DNA from: Anaerobranca californiensis DSM 14826
Lineage (GTDB): Bacteria > Bacillota > Proteinivoracia > Proteinivoracales > Proteinivoracaceae
DNA: 64,000 nt
NCBI RefSeq assembly: GCF_900142275.1
Contig: NZ_FRAI01000005.1
Coordinates: forward strand, 1 to 64,000
Direction: 5' to 3'
The notes below the pieces were generated by a model. That model saw nothing but the letters and a program-made list of their open reading frames with translations. It was not told the origin of the DNA and did not search any database. The position numbers and the translations under genes are program-made. This document shows positions 23,853 through 32,590 of the stretch, piece after piece (position 1 is the first letter of the stretch; every line of letters begins with the position of its first letter).

Positions 23853-24875
23853 ATGTTGGAGATGGAAGTTATAGTTAGTAAAAATGAGTTAACTTCTATA
23901 TGTGCTAAACAATTTATAAAAGTTGGTGTACCTGAAAATCATGCTTATAATGTGGCTGAAATTTTAGTACATGCTGATTTACGGGGAGTACATTCCCATG
24001 GAGTTATGCGGACAATGCATTATATCAAAAGAATTAAAAGTGGCGGTATAAATATAAACCCTAAATTTAAGATTGATGAGAAAAGCTCAGCTGTAGCTCT
24101 TTTAGATGGTGATGATGGATTAGGGCACGTAATAGCAAAGGAAGCAATGGAAGAAGCAATAAAACGTGCAAAGGATAATAAAATTGCTATGGTTGGAGTT
24201 ATTAATAGTAGCCATTGTGGAGCATTATCTTATTACGTAAAAATGGCAGCAGAACAAGGATTCATAGGAATTGCATTAAGCCATACCGATAAAGTAATGG
24301 TTCCTTATGGTGGAGCAGAATCTTATTTTGGTACTAATCCAATTGCATTTGGAGTCCCTGCTAAAAAATATAAACCAATTATTTTAGATATGGCAACAAG
24401 TGAAGTGGCTTTTGGTAAAATATTACATGCTAGAAATATAGGTTCAACTATCCCGGAACATTGGGGAGTAGATGAGGAAGGTAATCCAACTACTGATCCT
24501 AATAAAGTAAAATCATTAGTTCCCTTTGGAGGACCAAAAGGATATGGTTTAGCTATGATGATTGATATTTTAAGTGGTATTCTAACTGGTTCTGCATTTG
24601 GACCTTATATTACACCTATGTATGGGGATTATGACAAAATGCGTAAATTAGGACATCTATTTATAGCTATTGATACTTCAGTTTTTATAGAAAAAGAAGA
24701 TTTTTTAAATAACATTGATAAAATGATTACTGATATACATCAAGTTAAACCAGCTCCTGGATTTGAAAGGGTTATGATTCCTGGAGAACCTGAACAACTT
24801 AAGGAAGATGAACGATTAATAAACGGAATACCTATACCGGAAGAAATATATAAACAACTTATATCTATCGAATAA
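23853..24875 (+). CDS. Ldh2/AllD-family NAD(P)-dependent 2-hydroxyacid dehydrogenase
   Basis: Member of the malate/L-lactate/ureidoglycolate dehydrogenase family (Ldh_2 fold), 340 residues. Visible motifs: ADLRGVHSHGVMR with the catalytic His near residue 48, SSHCGALSYY near 118, PYGGAESYFGTNPIAFGVP near 150, and GGPKGYGLAMMIDILSG. The C-terminal PAPGFERVMIPGEPEQ closely resembles ureidoglycolate dehydrogenase AllD. The neighbours (TRAP transporter, KDG kinase, KDPG aldolase) instead point to oxidation of a sugar acid, as in the related YiaK. The true substrate is unknown. ATG 23853 lies only three bases from GGAGG; TTG 23856 or ATG 23862 are possible alternatives. Confidence 0.85.
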   Translation: MLEMEVIVSKNELTSICAKQFIKVGVPENHAYNVAEILVHADLRGVHSHGVMRTMHYIKRIKSGGININPKFKIDEKSSAVALLDGDDGLGHVIAKEAMEEAIKRAKDNKIAMVGVINSSHCGALSYYVKMAAEQGFIGIALSHTDKVMVPYGGAESYFGTNPIAFGVPAKKYKPIILDMATSEVAFGKILHARNIGSTIPEHWGVDEEGNPTTDPNKVKSLVPFGGPKGYGLAMMIDILSGILTGSAFGPYITPMYGDYDKMRKLGHLFIAIDTSVFIEKEDFLNNIDKMITDIHQVKPAPGFERVMIPGEPEQLKEDERLINGIPIPEEIYKQLISIE

Positions 24876-24916
24876 ACTATAAAAAAATAGATAATACAAG
24901 GAGTTTTGTAAAAACT

Positions 24917-25681
24917 ATGAATAATTTAGTTGAATCTGTTGTAAGAGCAATACTAATTTTAGAAGAATTAGCAAAAAATGAAAAAGGTATTGGTATAACA
25001 GAGTTATCTAAAAAACTTAGCTTAAGTAAAAGCACTGTTCATAGACTTATAACAACTTTAATGCATATGGGATTAGTCCAACAAGATCCAATTTTTAAAA
25101 CATATTCTCTAGGATTAAAAGTTTTTGAACTAGGATTTAAAGTTATAAATGATTTAGAAATTAAAAAAAAGGCGAATCCTTATATAGAAGCATTAGCTAA
25201 AGAAATAAATGAAACCGTTCATTTAGCAATTATCGATAATAATGAAATTGTCTATATTGATAAAGTTGAAAGCTCAAGGACATTAAAAATGTATTCTCAA
25301 ATTGGTAAAAGGGCACCGGTCCATTGTACAGCTTTAGGAAAAGTAATTTTAGCCTATTCTGATGAAAAAAAAGTTGAATCAATCTTAATGCATAGTAAAC
25401 TTAAACGTTATACAAACAATACTATTACTGATAAAGATAAATTTAAAGAACATTTAGCTAAAGTCAGAGAATTAGGATACGCAATTGATAATATAGAACA
25501 TGAAGAAGGAGTTAGATGTGTAGCTGCGCCAATTTTTGATTATACTAACAAGGTGATAGGAGCTATTAGTATATCAGGACCGACTGTTAGGATTTCTGAA
25601 GATAGAATAAAAGAATTAGCAGAATTAATAACATCTACTGCACACAAAATTTCAAAAAGTTTAGGGTATAAATTCAATTAA
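24917..25681 (+). CDS. IclR-family transcriptional regulator
   Basis: 254 residues: an N-terminal winged helix (about 5-70, with LSKKLSLSKSTVHRLITTL) and a C-terminal effector-binding domain (about 75-250, with GKRAPVHCTALGKVILAY and GVRCVAAPIFD). IclR-family proteins, including KdgR, commonly control sugar-acid catabolism and bind short palindromes. It lies between the dehydrogenase and the TRAP genes and has a candidate operator just downstream, so it is probably the local regulator. The ATG follows AAGGAG. Confidence 0.93.
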   Translation: MNNLVESVVRAILILEELAKNEKGIGITELSKKLSLSKSTVHRLITTLMHMGLVQQDPIFKTYSLGLKVFELGFKVINDLEIKKKANPYIEALAKEINETVHLAIIDNNEIVYIDKVESSRTLKMYSQIGKRAPVHCTALGKVILAYSDEKKVESILMHSKLKRYTNNTITDKDKFKEHLAKVRELGYAIDNIEHEEGVRCVAAPIFDYTNKVIGAISISGPTVRISEDRIKELAELITSTAHKISKSLGYKFN

Positions 25682-25715
25682 GATATAACCTTAATTATTT
25701 TAATAAACAAAAAAT

Positions 25716-25728
25716 GGAACATTGTTCC
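25716..25728 (+). promoter_or_regulatory. Candidate IclR operator
   Basis: Inverted repeat GGAAC-ATT-GTTCC, 86 bases before the dctP start. IclR/KdgR sites are of similar size with GAAAC/GTTTC-like halves; a second half-site GAAAC follows at 25736-25740. Assignment is by position and symmetry only. Confidence 0.5.
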
Positions 25729-25761
25729 GTCTTATGAAACGATTTGGGTGTAGATTTATTT

Positions 25762-25782
25762 TTCATGGAGTTAAACCATGAA
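25762..25782 (+). repeat. Inverted repeat before dctP
   Basis: TTCATGG (25762-25768) and CCATGAA (25776-25782) with a seven-base spacer. It could be a second operator or an mRNA 5' hairpin; it is not followed by a T-run. Confidence 0.5.
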
Positions 25783-25813
25783 TTTAAAATAATTATTTTG
25801 AGGAGGTTAAAAA

Positions 25814-26830
25814 ATGAAAAAAACTAAAATTGCCGTTGTTTTGGTAGCTTTACTATTATTAAATTCTATCTTGTTAACTGGATGTAAGAGAGAAGACAGT
25901 AAGGATGAAATTACATTAAAAATTGCCCATTATTATGCAGTTGATCACCCGGTAAATCGATATTTTGAAGAGGTATTCAAACAAAAAGTTGAAAGTGAAA
26001 CTAATGGAAGTGTTAAAGTACAAATTTATCCTAATAGTCAATTAGGAGATGAGCAAGAGTTTGTTGAAGGTGTACAACTTGGGACTGTAGAAATGGCTTT
26101 AACAGGAAATTTGTGGGAGAATACAGTTCCTGAATTTAGAATAATGCAAATGCCATTTATGTTTGTAAACTATGATCATGCTAATGCTGTACTAAATGGA
26201 CCAATTGGGCAAAAAATTTATGAATATTTAGAACCATTAAATGTTAAGGTTTTAGCATCATTCCCAAATGGATTTAGGGTTATATCAAATAATAGAAGAC
26301 CAATCAATAGTATAGATGATATACCTGGTATAAAAATGAGGGTATTTCAAGGGGAAACCATTATTAAACTTATGAATATATTAGGTTTTGAAACAATTGT
26401 TTTGCCTATCTCAGAATTATTTACTTCTTTACAACAAGGTGTAGTAGATGGCCAAGATAATCCATTAGCAACAAGTTTTTATAATGGATATTATGAGGTA
26501 CAAAAATATGTTGCTATAACAAATCATATGTATAGTCCTGGTTATATTGTTATAAATAATAATGTTTGGAATAAATTAACAAAAGAACAACAAAAAATTA
26601 TAGAAAATGCCGCAAAAGAAACGGCTTTCAAAATAAAAGAAGCTGTTAAAAATCAAGAAGAGCAAATTATACAAAAGATAGAAGAACAAGGTATAGTTGT
26701 TACCTATCCTGATTTATTACCATTTATCGAAAAAGTGAGTCCATTAATAGATGAATATATTAATTCCCATCCTCATACAGAAAGTATCATAAAAGAAATA
26801 AAAGAGTTAGCAAATGAATATTTAAAATAA
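25814..26830 (+). CDS. TRAP transporter solute-binding lipoprotein DctP
   Basis: Extracytoplasmic binding protein of 338 residues with a lipobox (LLTGCKRE, Cys near residue 24), so it is tethered to the outer face of the membrane. The DctP-family core is clear: HPVNRYFEEVFKQKVE, PNSQLGDEQEFVEGVQLGTVEMALT, the conserved arginine region IPGIKMRVFQ, and LFTSLQQGVVDGQDNP. The arginine usually salt-bridges a substrate carboxylate, consistent with a sugar acid. The ATG follows GAGGAGG. It is followed by a hairpin before the permease genes. Confidence 0.94.
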   Translation: MKKTKIAVVLVALLLLNSILLTGCKREDSKDEITLKIAHYYAVDHPVNRYFEEVFKQKVESETNGSVKVQIYPNSQLGDEQEFVEGVQLGTVEMALTGNLWENTVPEFRIMQMPFMFVNYDHANAVLNGPIGQKIYEYLEPLNVKVLASFPNGFRVISNNRRPINSIDDIPGIKMRVFQGETIIKLMNILGFETIVLPISELFTSLQQGVVDGQDNPLATSFYNGYYEVQKYVAITNHMYSPGYIVINNNVWNKLTKEQQKIIENAAKETAFKIKEAVKNQEEQIIQKIEEQGIVVTYPDLLPFIEKVSPLIDEYINSHPHTESIIKEIKELANEYLK

Positions 26831-26849
26831 TTTTTAAAAATTAAAAAAA

Positions 26850-26888
26850 GGGTATTAGGTATTGTTTAATAGATGATATCTAATACCC
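26850..26888 (+). repeat. Hairpin between dctP and dctQ
   Basis: A 13-bp stem with one G-U pair (26850-26862 with 26876-26888) and a 13-base loop. There is no T-run, so it is not a full terminator. Such hairpins after a binding-protein gene often stabilise the upstream mRNA and give more binding protein than permease. Confidence 0.7.
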
Positions 26889-26914
26889 ATTTAATAGATG
26901 AAAGGAGCAAATCT

Positions 26915-27430
26915 ATGGAAAGTATCTTTGATAAAATTCTATCAAAAATTTATAAATTGATGGATATTCTTATGATTTTATCAATATTGTCTTTGGTAAT
27001 TATCGTCTTTTCAAATATTATATTTCGTTATTTTGGAAAATCCTTTACTTGGATTGATGAAACTAGTAGATTGATATTTGTTTGGATGGCATTATTAGCA
27101 GCTGTTAATGGGTATAAAATAAATATTCATCCTTCTTTTACTTCCTTTCTAAATAAATTAGATAAAAATAAAAGAAAAATTTTATTATATATTATAAACT
27201 TTTTAATCCTTGCTTTTTTAATATATTTATTTAAAGGTGGCATTGATTATGTCAATAGTACAAAACATAATAAAATAGCAATATTAAACATTTCAGTCGC
27301 TTGGAAATATTTAGCCGTGCCGGTTGCATCTTTTGTAATGATTTTAGAAACTTTAAGAAAATTTATTTATATATATAAAGATGAATTTTTCTTAGACGAA
27401 TATGAAATGACTGAGATAAATAATAATTAA
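26915..27430 (+). CDS. TRAP transporter small permease DctQ
   Basis: 171 residues with four predicted membrane helices. The family pattern FSNIIFRYFGKSFTWIDETS is near residue 33, followed by RLIFVWMALLAA. DctQ bridges the binding protein and the large permease. I start at ATG 26915 behind AAAGGAG; an upstream ATG at 26873 would run through the intergenic hairpin and has no ribosome site. Confidence 0.9.
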   Translation: MESIFDKILSKIYKLMDILMILSILSLVIIVFSNIIFRYFGKSFTWIDETSRLIFVWMALLAAVNGYKINIHPSFTSFLNKLDKNKRKILLYIINFLILAFLIYLFKGGIDYVNSTKHNKIAILNISVAWKYLAVPVASFVMILETLRKFIYIYKDEFFLDEYEMTEINNN

Positions 27431-27459
27431 TAAATTTTATATTATGTGAGGTGTTCATT

Positions 27460-28734
27460 TTGTCGATAATAGTAGCTTTCTTAGTTTCTTTATTAGGATT
27501 TACTTTTATTGGAGTTCCAATTGCTTTTGGTATTGGACTAACCTCTTTAATTACGATGTTTTTATTAGAAATGGATATGCCTTCTATTTTGGCAAGAAGA
27601 TTTGTAACGGGAATTGACATATATACTTTAATGGCTATTCCTTTTTTTATGTTAGCTGGAGAAATTATGAATAAAGCAGGTATTGTTAAAGATCTATTAA
27701 AATTTACTAATGCTATAATAGGAAGAATACGTGGTGGTTTAGCTTATGTAAATGTTTTAGCCAGCATGTTTTTTGCTGGAATTAGTGGCTCAGCGGTTGC
27801 TGATACATCGGCAATAGGATCTCTAATTATACCTATGATGGAAGAGAATGGTTATGATAAAAAGTTTTCTACTGCTATTACTTCATCATCTGCAATTATT
27901 GGAGTAATAATTCCACCAAGTATTCCTATGATTATTGTAGGTTCTATAGCTCAAATTTCAGTAGCTAGATTATTTTTAGGTGGGATGATACCAGGGATAT
28001 TAATTGGATTAGGATTAATGCTTTATTGTTATTATATTTCTAAAAAGAGAAATTATCCTATTGGTGAAAAAATAACATTTAAACAGTTTTTAAATGTTTT
28101 AAAAACAACTATTTGGGCCCTTATATTACCTGGTATTATTTTAGTTGGTATTATAGGGGGATTCTTTACTGCTACTGAAGCAGGGGTAATTGCTGTTGTA
28201 TATGCTATTGTTATTTCCTTTGTTTTTTATGGTGTAAAATTAAAAGATTATCCTAATATATTAAGGGAAGCATGTTTAAATACAGGTATAGTTATGTTAG
28301 TATGTGCATCAGCTATGGCCTTAACATGGTTTTTAGGTGTTGCTCAAGTTCCTCAAAATTTATCAAACTTTTTATTAAGTATTTCGGATAATAAATTATT
28401 ATTTTTATTCTTCATCAATGTTATTTTATTTTTAGTTGGAATGGTAGTTGATTTAACTCCAGCATTATTCTTGTTAGTGCCAATTTTATTGCCTGTTAGT
28501 TTGAATTATGGTATAGATCCTATTCATTTTAGTATTATAATGGTTGCTAATTTAAGTGTAGGTTTGATTACTCCTCCAGTAGGAACAGTCTTATATGTTG
28601 CAACATCTATTTCAAAATTAAAACTTGAACAGTTAATTAAAGAAATGTTGCCTATGTATATTATTTTATTTATCTTATTGTTAATTATTACTTATTTACC
28701 GATAGTTGTATTGTGGCTACCATCACTAATTTAA
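27460..28734 (+). CDS. TRAP transporter large permease DctM
   Basis: Sodium-coupled large permease, 424 residues with about 12 membrane helices. Typical DctM motifs are IPFFMLAGEIMNKAGI, the FAGISGSAVADTSAIGS loop, IIGVIIPPSIPMIIVGS and TPPVGTVLYVA. The start is TTG 27460, seven bases after GAGGTG; a GTG at 27451 falls within that ribosome site. It forms the complete DctPQM system with the two preceding genes. Confidence 0.94.
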   Translation: MSIIVAFLVSLLGFTFIGVPIAFGIGLTSLITMFLLEMDMPSILARRFVTGIDIYTLMAIPFFMLAGEIMNKAGIVKDLLKFTNAIIGRIRGGLAYVNVLASMFFAGISGSAVADTSAIGSLIIPMMEENGYDKKFSTAITSSSAIIGVIIPPSIPMIIVGSIAQISVARLFLGGMIPGILIGLGLMLYCYYISKKRNYPIGEKITFKQFLNVLKTTIWALILPGIILVGIIGGFFTATEAGVIAVVYAIVISFVFYGVKLKDYPNILREACLNTGIVMLVCASAMALTWFLGVAQVPQNLSNFLLSISDNKLLFLFFINVILFLVGMVVDLTPALFLLVPILLPVSLNYGIDPIHFSIIMVANLSVGLITPPVGTVLYVATSISKLKLEQLIKEMLPMYIILFILLLIITYLPIVVLWLPSLI

Positions 28735-28822
28735 TCAAGAAAATAAATATATAATAGTTTATAAAGCTTTTATATTGTAAACAAGAAAAAGTTTTTTAAA
28801 TATTAAACAGGAGGGGAATTTT

Positions 28823-29776
28823 ATGTTAGATTTTGTAACTTTAGGCGAAACTATGGTTATGATGAATCCTGATGAATCTGGAAGTTTAAAATATATTTTT
28901 AACTTTAAAAAACAATTAGGTGGAGCAGAAAGTAATGTCGCTATTGGATTATCAAGATTAGGGTTTAAAACAGGATGGATAAGCCTTTTAGGAGCTGATC
29001 CCCATGGTGAATATATAAAAGCTTTTATTCAAGGAGAAGGTGTTGATACTTCTCAAGTTAAGTTTACCACTGCCGCACCTACAGGATTATTTTTTAAAGA
29101 AAGAAGGGAAATTGGAGAAACTAAAGTTTATTATTATAGAAAAAATTCAGCTTTTAGTACAATAAAACCTGAAGATTTAAACGAAGAATATATTGCACAA
29201 TCAAAATATCTTCATTTAACTGGTATTACACCTGCCCTTAGTGATAGCTGCTATCAAACGGTTTTAAGGGCAATTGAAATTGCTAAAAAATACAATGTAA
29301 AAATATCATTTGACCCTAATTTAAGGCTTAAGTTATGGAAAAATAAAAATCATATGAAAGAAGTTATTTTAAACCTTATTAAAGAAGCTGATATTGTATT
29401 ACCAGGTTTATCTGAAGGACAGATTATTTTTGATACTAATAACCCTGAAGAAATAGCCAAAAAAATATTGGGATTTGGGGAAAAGATTATAGCAATAAAA
29501 TTAGGTCCTGAAGGTTCCTTAATTGCAGATAGTAACTCTATGAAATACGTAAAGGGTTTTAAAATTGAAAGAGAAGTAGATCCAGTAGGTGCAGGAGATG
29601 GTTTTGCGGCTGGATTCTTAGCAGGGCTATTAAAAGGTTATGATTTATCACAATCGGCTTTAATTGGTAATGCAGTAGGAGCTTTTGCAGTAACTGTAAA
29701 AGGTGATGTAGAAGGGTTACCAACTATGGATGAATTACAAATATTTATGGGAGAAAAAGAAGAAATTTTTAGATAA
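28823..29776 (+). CDS. kdgK: 2-dehydro-3-deoxygluconokinase (PfkB family)
   Basis: Ribokinase-like kinase, 317 residues, expected to phosphorylate 2-keto-3-deoxygluconate (KDG) at C6. PfkB signatures: GGAESNVAIGLSRLGF near the N-terminus and the anion-hole/catalytic Asp motif DPVGAGDGFAAGFLAGLL near 250. Exact sugar specificity within PfkB is hard to read from sequence. The directly following KDPG aldolase makes KDG kinase the best call. The ATG follows GGAGGGG. Confidence 0.88.
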   Translation: MLDFVTLGETMVMMNPDESGSLKYIFNFKKQLGGAESNVAIGLSRLGFKTGWISLLGADPHGEYIKAFIQGEGVDTSQVKFTTAAPTGLFFKERREIGETKVYYYRKNSAFSTIKPEDLNEEYIAQSKYLHLTGITPALSDSCYQTVLRAIEIAKKYNVKISFDPNLRLKLWKNKNHMKEVILNLIKEADIVLPGLSEGQIIFDTNNPEEIAKKILGFGEKIIAIKLGPEGSLIADSNSMKYVKGFKIEREVDPVGAGDGFAAGFLAGLLKGYDLSQSALIGNAVGAFAVTVKGDVEGLPTMDELQIFMGEKEEIFR

Positions 29777-29803
29777 TAACAATATATAAGGAGTTTGATA
29801 AAA

Positions 29804-30451
29804 ATGAATAATAAACAAAAATATTTTCAAACTATCATAGACAATGGACTTATAGCAATAATAAGAAAAATAAACCAAGAAACTGTAAATGAAGTAATTG
29901 AAGCTCTAAGTGATGGTGGTATTAAAGTCTTTGAAATTACCTTAGATACCCCTGGTTCACTAGAAATTATAAAAGATTTAAGAAAACAGTATAATGATGA
30001 TATTATAATAGGAGCTGGTACAGTTTTAGATAGTGAAACAGCAAGGGCGGCAATTTTGGCTGGTGCTGAATTTGTATTTACACCAAATATAAACTTAGAT
30101 GTTATTAAACTTGCTAATAGATATGGCAAATTAATTGTTCCAGGCGCTATGACGCCTACAGAAATTGTAAATGCTTATGAAGCTGGAGCAGATCTAATAA
30201 AAGTATTTCCTGCAGGTATTTTAGGTTCCTCATATATTAAAGCAATAAAAGGTCCTTTAGCTCATATACCGATAATCCCTACTGGTGGAATAAATCTTGA
30301 AAATGCTAGGGAGTTCATTAAAGCTGGTGCCGCAGCACTAGGAATAGGCGGAGAATTAGTTGATGAAAAAGTTATTAAAGAAAAGAATTTTAATTTACTT
30401 AAAAAAACAGCTTCTAAATATATAGAAATAATAAAAAAAGAACTTAAATAA
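29804..30451 (+). CDS. eda: KDPG aldolase (bifunctional KDPG/KHG type)
   Basis: Class I aldolase that splits 2-keto-3-deoxy-6-phosphogluconate into pyruvate and glyceraldehyde-3-phosphate; 215 residues. The catalytic glutamate region is KVFEITLDTPGS, the GAGTVL motif lies near residue 70, and the Schiff-base lysine is in DLIKVFPAG. The phosphate-binding GGI and GIGG loops are in the C-terminal third. I start at ATG 29804 behind AAGGAG. With kdgK it forms the lower half of an Entner-Doudoroff-like route. Confidence 0.93.
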   Translation: MNNKQKYFQTIIDNGLIAIIRKINQETVNEVIEALSDGGIKVFEITLDTPGSLEIIKDLRKQYNDDIIIGAGTVLDSETARAAILAGAEFVFTPNINLDVIKLANRYGKLIVPGAMTPTEIVNAYEAGADLIKVFPAGILGSSYIKAIKGPLAHIPIIPTGGINLENAREFIKAGAAALGIGGELVDEKVIKEKNFNLLKKTASKYIEIIKKELK

Positions 30452-30483
30452 ATATTATCACAAAATACAGAGGTGACTTTTGA

Positions 30484-31243
30484 TTGAAATTTGTTAGATT
30501 TTTAAAAGATAATGAAATTTCTTATGGTGTTTTAGAAAATAATGGTATTATAAAAAAAAATTCAAGGAAATATATTAGAAAATTATACAATTACAGAAAA
30601 AACCTATGAGATATCTGAAGTAAAACTTTTATCTCCTTGTCAACCTAGTAAAATAATTTGTGTAGGTTTAAATTATAAAGATAATGCACAAAAACTTGGA
30701 TTACAATATCCTTCAGAACCAATAATTTTTTTAAAACCTCCAACTTCTGTGATAGGACCAAACGAAGAAATAATTTATCCTAATAAAGTAGAAAAATTAT
30801 TCTTTGAAGGAGAATTAGCAGTTATTTTAAAAGATAAGGTAAAAAATATTGAACCAAATGAAGTAGACAATCATATTTTAGGTTATACATGTTTTAATGA
30901 TATAACAGCGGTAGATTTAATTGAAAAAGATAAAGGTCAATTAACAAGAGGAAAATATTTTGATACTTTTTCTGCAATAGGTCCAGCTATTGTAACTGAT
31001 TTACCAGTAGAAAACTTACAAATTATATCTAAAAGGAATGGAGAAATAAAACAGAATTCCAATACTAATCAAATGATTTTTTCTGTTAGACAAATTGTTA
31101 GTTTTATTTCGAAAATTATGACTTTAACGCCTTTTGATGTTATTGCAACGGGAACACCTGCAGGGGCATGTGAAATAAAAAAAGGAGATGATTTAGAAAT
31201 TATTATAGAAAAAATAGGTGTGTTAAATAATAAGGTTAGATAG
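30484..31243 (+). pseudogene. FAH-family hydrolase/isomerase, frameshifted at A9 tract
   Basis: Fumarylacetoacetate-hydrolase-family enzyme, split in two frames. It starts at TTG 30484 behind GAGGTG and reads KFVRFLKDNEISYGV in frame 1, then reaches a run of nine A (30552-30560). The family sequence continues in frame 2 (PSKIICVGLNYKDNAQK, then FEGELAVIL, CFNDITAVDL, and the C-terminal ATGTPAGACEIKKGD). Removing one A restores about 252 residues, normal for the family; metal-binding residues E-x-E and D are intact. Family members act on acylpyruvates and on 2,4-diketo-3-deoxy sugar acids, which fits the cluster. It could be read by slippage, be a recent pseudogene, or be a sequence error. Confidence 0.85.
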
Positions 31244-31254
31244 TATAATTTGAT

Positions 31255-31298
31255 AGAAGTCTAATTGTTGTTGATACAATGATTAGACTTCTAATTTT
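31255..31298 (+). terminator. Terminator of the sugar-acid cluster
   Basis: AGAAGTCTAAT (31255-31265) pairs with ATTAGACTTCT (31282-31292) and is followed by AATTTTATT. It closes the dehydrogenase-to-FAH cluster. Confidence 0.75.
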
Positions 31299-31406
31299 AT
31301 TATGTAGAATTATCACTATTTCCTAGTAAAAGATAAAGGTGTTTTATCGAATATACTCGGAAAACAGATAAAAATTACACAAAAAAATGGAGAAAAAGAA
31401 GGTATT

Positions 31407-31435
31407 TTGCTTCTAGAGTCGAAATAAATTATAAT
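31407..31435 (+). promoter_or_regulatory. Promoter of the M42 peptidase gene
   Basis: TTGCTT (31407-31412), 17 bases, TATAAT (31430-31435), 33 bases before the ATG. The stretch 31299-31406 holds nothing else that I recognise. Confidence 0.75.
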
Positions 31436-31467
31436 ATAGAGAAAAAAGATGTGAGGAGGCAGTTTTT

Positions 31468-32514
31468 ATGAATTTAGAATTATTAAAAAGACTAACTGAG
31501 GCTCCAGGTATAGCTGGAAGAGAGGAAAGGATTAGATCCATAGTAATAGATGAACTAAATAACTATGTTGATGAAATTAAAGTAGATGCAATAGGTAATG
31601 TTATCGCTTTTAAAAAGGGTAAAGGTAATAATCCTAAAAAAGTAATGATTAGTGCCCATATGGATGAAATAGGTTTTATCGTTTCCTATATCGATGATAA
31701 AGGTTTTTTAAGATTAAATCCTGTAGGTGGATTTGATCCAAGAACTTTAGTTTCTCAAAGGGTTAAAGTTCATGGAAGGGAAGAGTTAGATGGTGTATTG
31801 ATGCCAGGGGTTAAACCGGTACACTTAATGACTCCCGATGAAGCAAAAAAACCATTAACGGTAAGTGACTTTTTTGTAGATATTGGAAGGAGTAAAGAAG
31901 AGGTTGAAAAACTAGTTAGAATAGGAGATTTTGTGACTTTAGAACGTAATTTTATCGAAATAGGGGATAATTTCTCAGCAAAGGCTTTAGACGATAGGGC
32001 AGGAGTTTACATAATGATTGAAGCAATAAAAAAATTAGGGGAACATGATGTAGATATTTATGCAGTTGGTTCTGTACAAGAAGAGGTTGGGTTAAGGGGA
32101 GCAACTACTAGTGCCTTTGGAGTACAACCAGATATTGGAGTAGCTTTAGATGTAACAATTGCAGGAGATATTCCCGGTGGAACTCCCCATGGCCAAATAA
32201 CAGCCCTTGGCAATGGTGCAGCTATTAAAATAATGGATTCAGCTTCTATATCAAATTATAAATTAGTAGATTTTATGAGATCTTTAGCAGAGGAAAATAA
32301 TATTAAGTATCAAATGGAAATTTTGCCCCGGGGAGGTACCGATGCTGGAGCCATTGAGAGGGCTAAAACCGGTTGTCCTGTAATAACTTTGTCTTTACCT
32401 ACAAGATATGTCCATAGCAATGTAGAAACGGCAAATAAACAAGATTTACAAAATACCATCCTTTTATTAGTCAAGTTTTTAGAAAATGCCCATAAAGGAG
32501 ATTTTACTTTATAA
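31468..32514 (+). CDS. M42-family metallo-aminopeptidase
   Basis: Cytosolic di-metal aminopeptidase of the M42 (PepA/TET, once called endoglucanase CelM) family; 348 residues. Metal and catalytic motifs are present: SAHMDEIGF near residue 65, KALDDRAGVY near 173, VQEEVGLRGA with the catalytic glutamate near 205, ALDVTIAGDIPG, and RYVHSNVE with the last metal His. These enzymes form large tetrahedral particles that trim peptides. It is monocistronic, with its own promoter and a strong AGGAGG site. Confidence 0.94.
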   Translation: MNLELLKRLTEAPGIAGREERIRSIVIDELNNYVDEIKVDAIGNVIAFKKGKGNNPKKVMISAHMDEIGFIVSYIDDKGFLRLNPVGGFDPRTLVSQRVKVHGREELDGVLMPGVKPVHLMTPDEAKKPLTVSDFFVDIGRSKEEVEKLVRIGDFVTLERNFIEIGDNFSAKALDDRAGVYIMIEAIKKLGEHDVDIYAVGSVQEEVGLRGATTSAFGVQPDIGVALDVTIAGDIPGGTPHGQITALGNGAAIKIMDSASISNYKLVDFMRSLAEENNIKYQMEILPRGGTDAGAIERAKTGCPVITLSLPTRYVHSNVETANKQDLQNTILLLVKFLENAHKGDFTL

Positions 32515-32536
32515 TTTTTTAAACCCTTCATAACAA

Positions 32537-32584
32537 CAACTCCCCTTGCATATATTTATATAAAAAACAGGGCTAGGGGAGTTG
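32537..32584 (+). promoter_or_regulatory. Hairpin that hides a ribosome site
   Basis: CAACTCCCCT (32537-32546) is perfectly complementary to AGGGGAGTTG (32575-32584), which contains the ribosome site of the next gene. The loop is 28 bases. There is no T-run, so translational control is more likely than termination. Confidence 0.65.
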
Positions 32585-32590
32585 ATTTCA

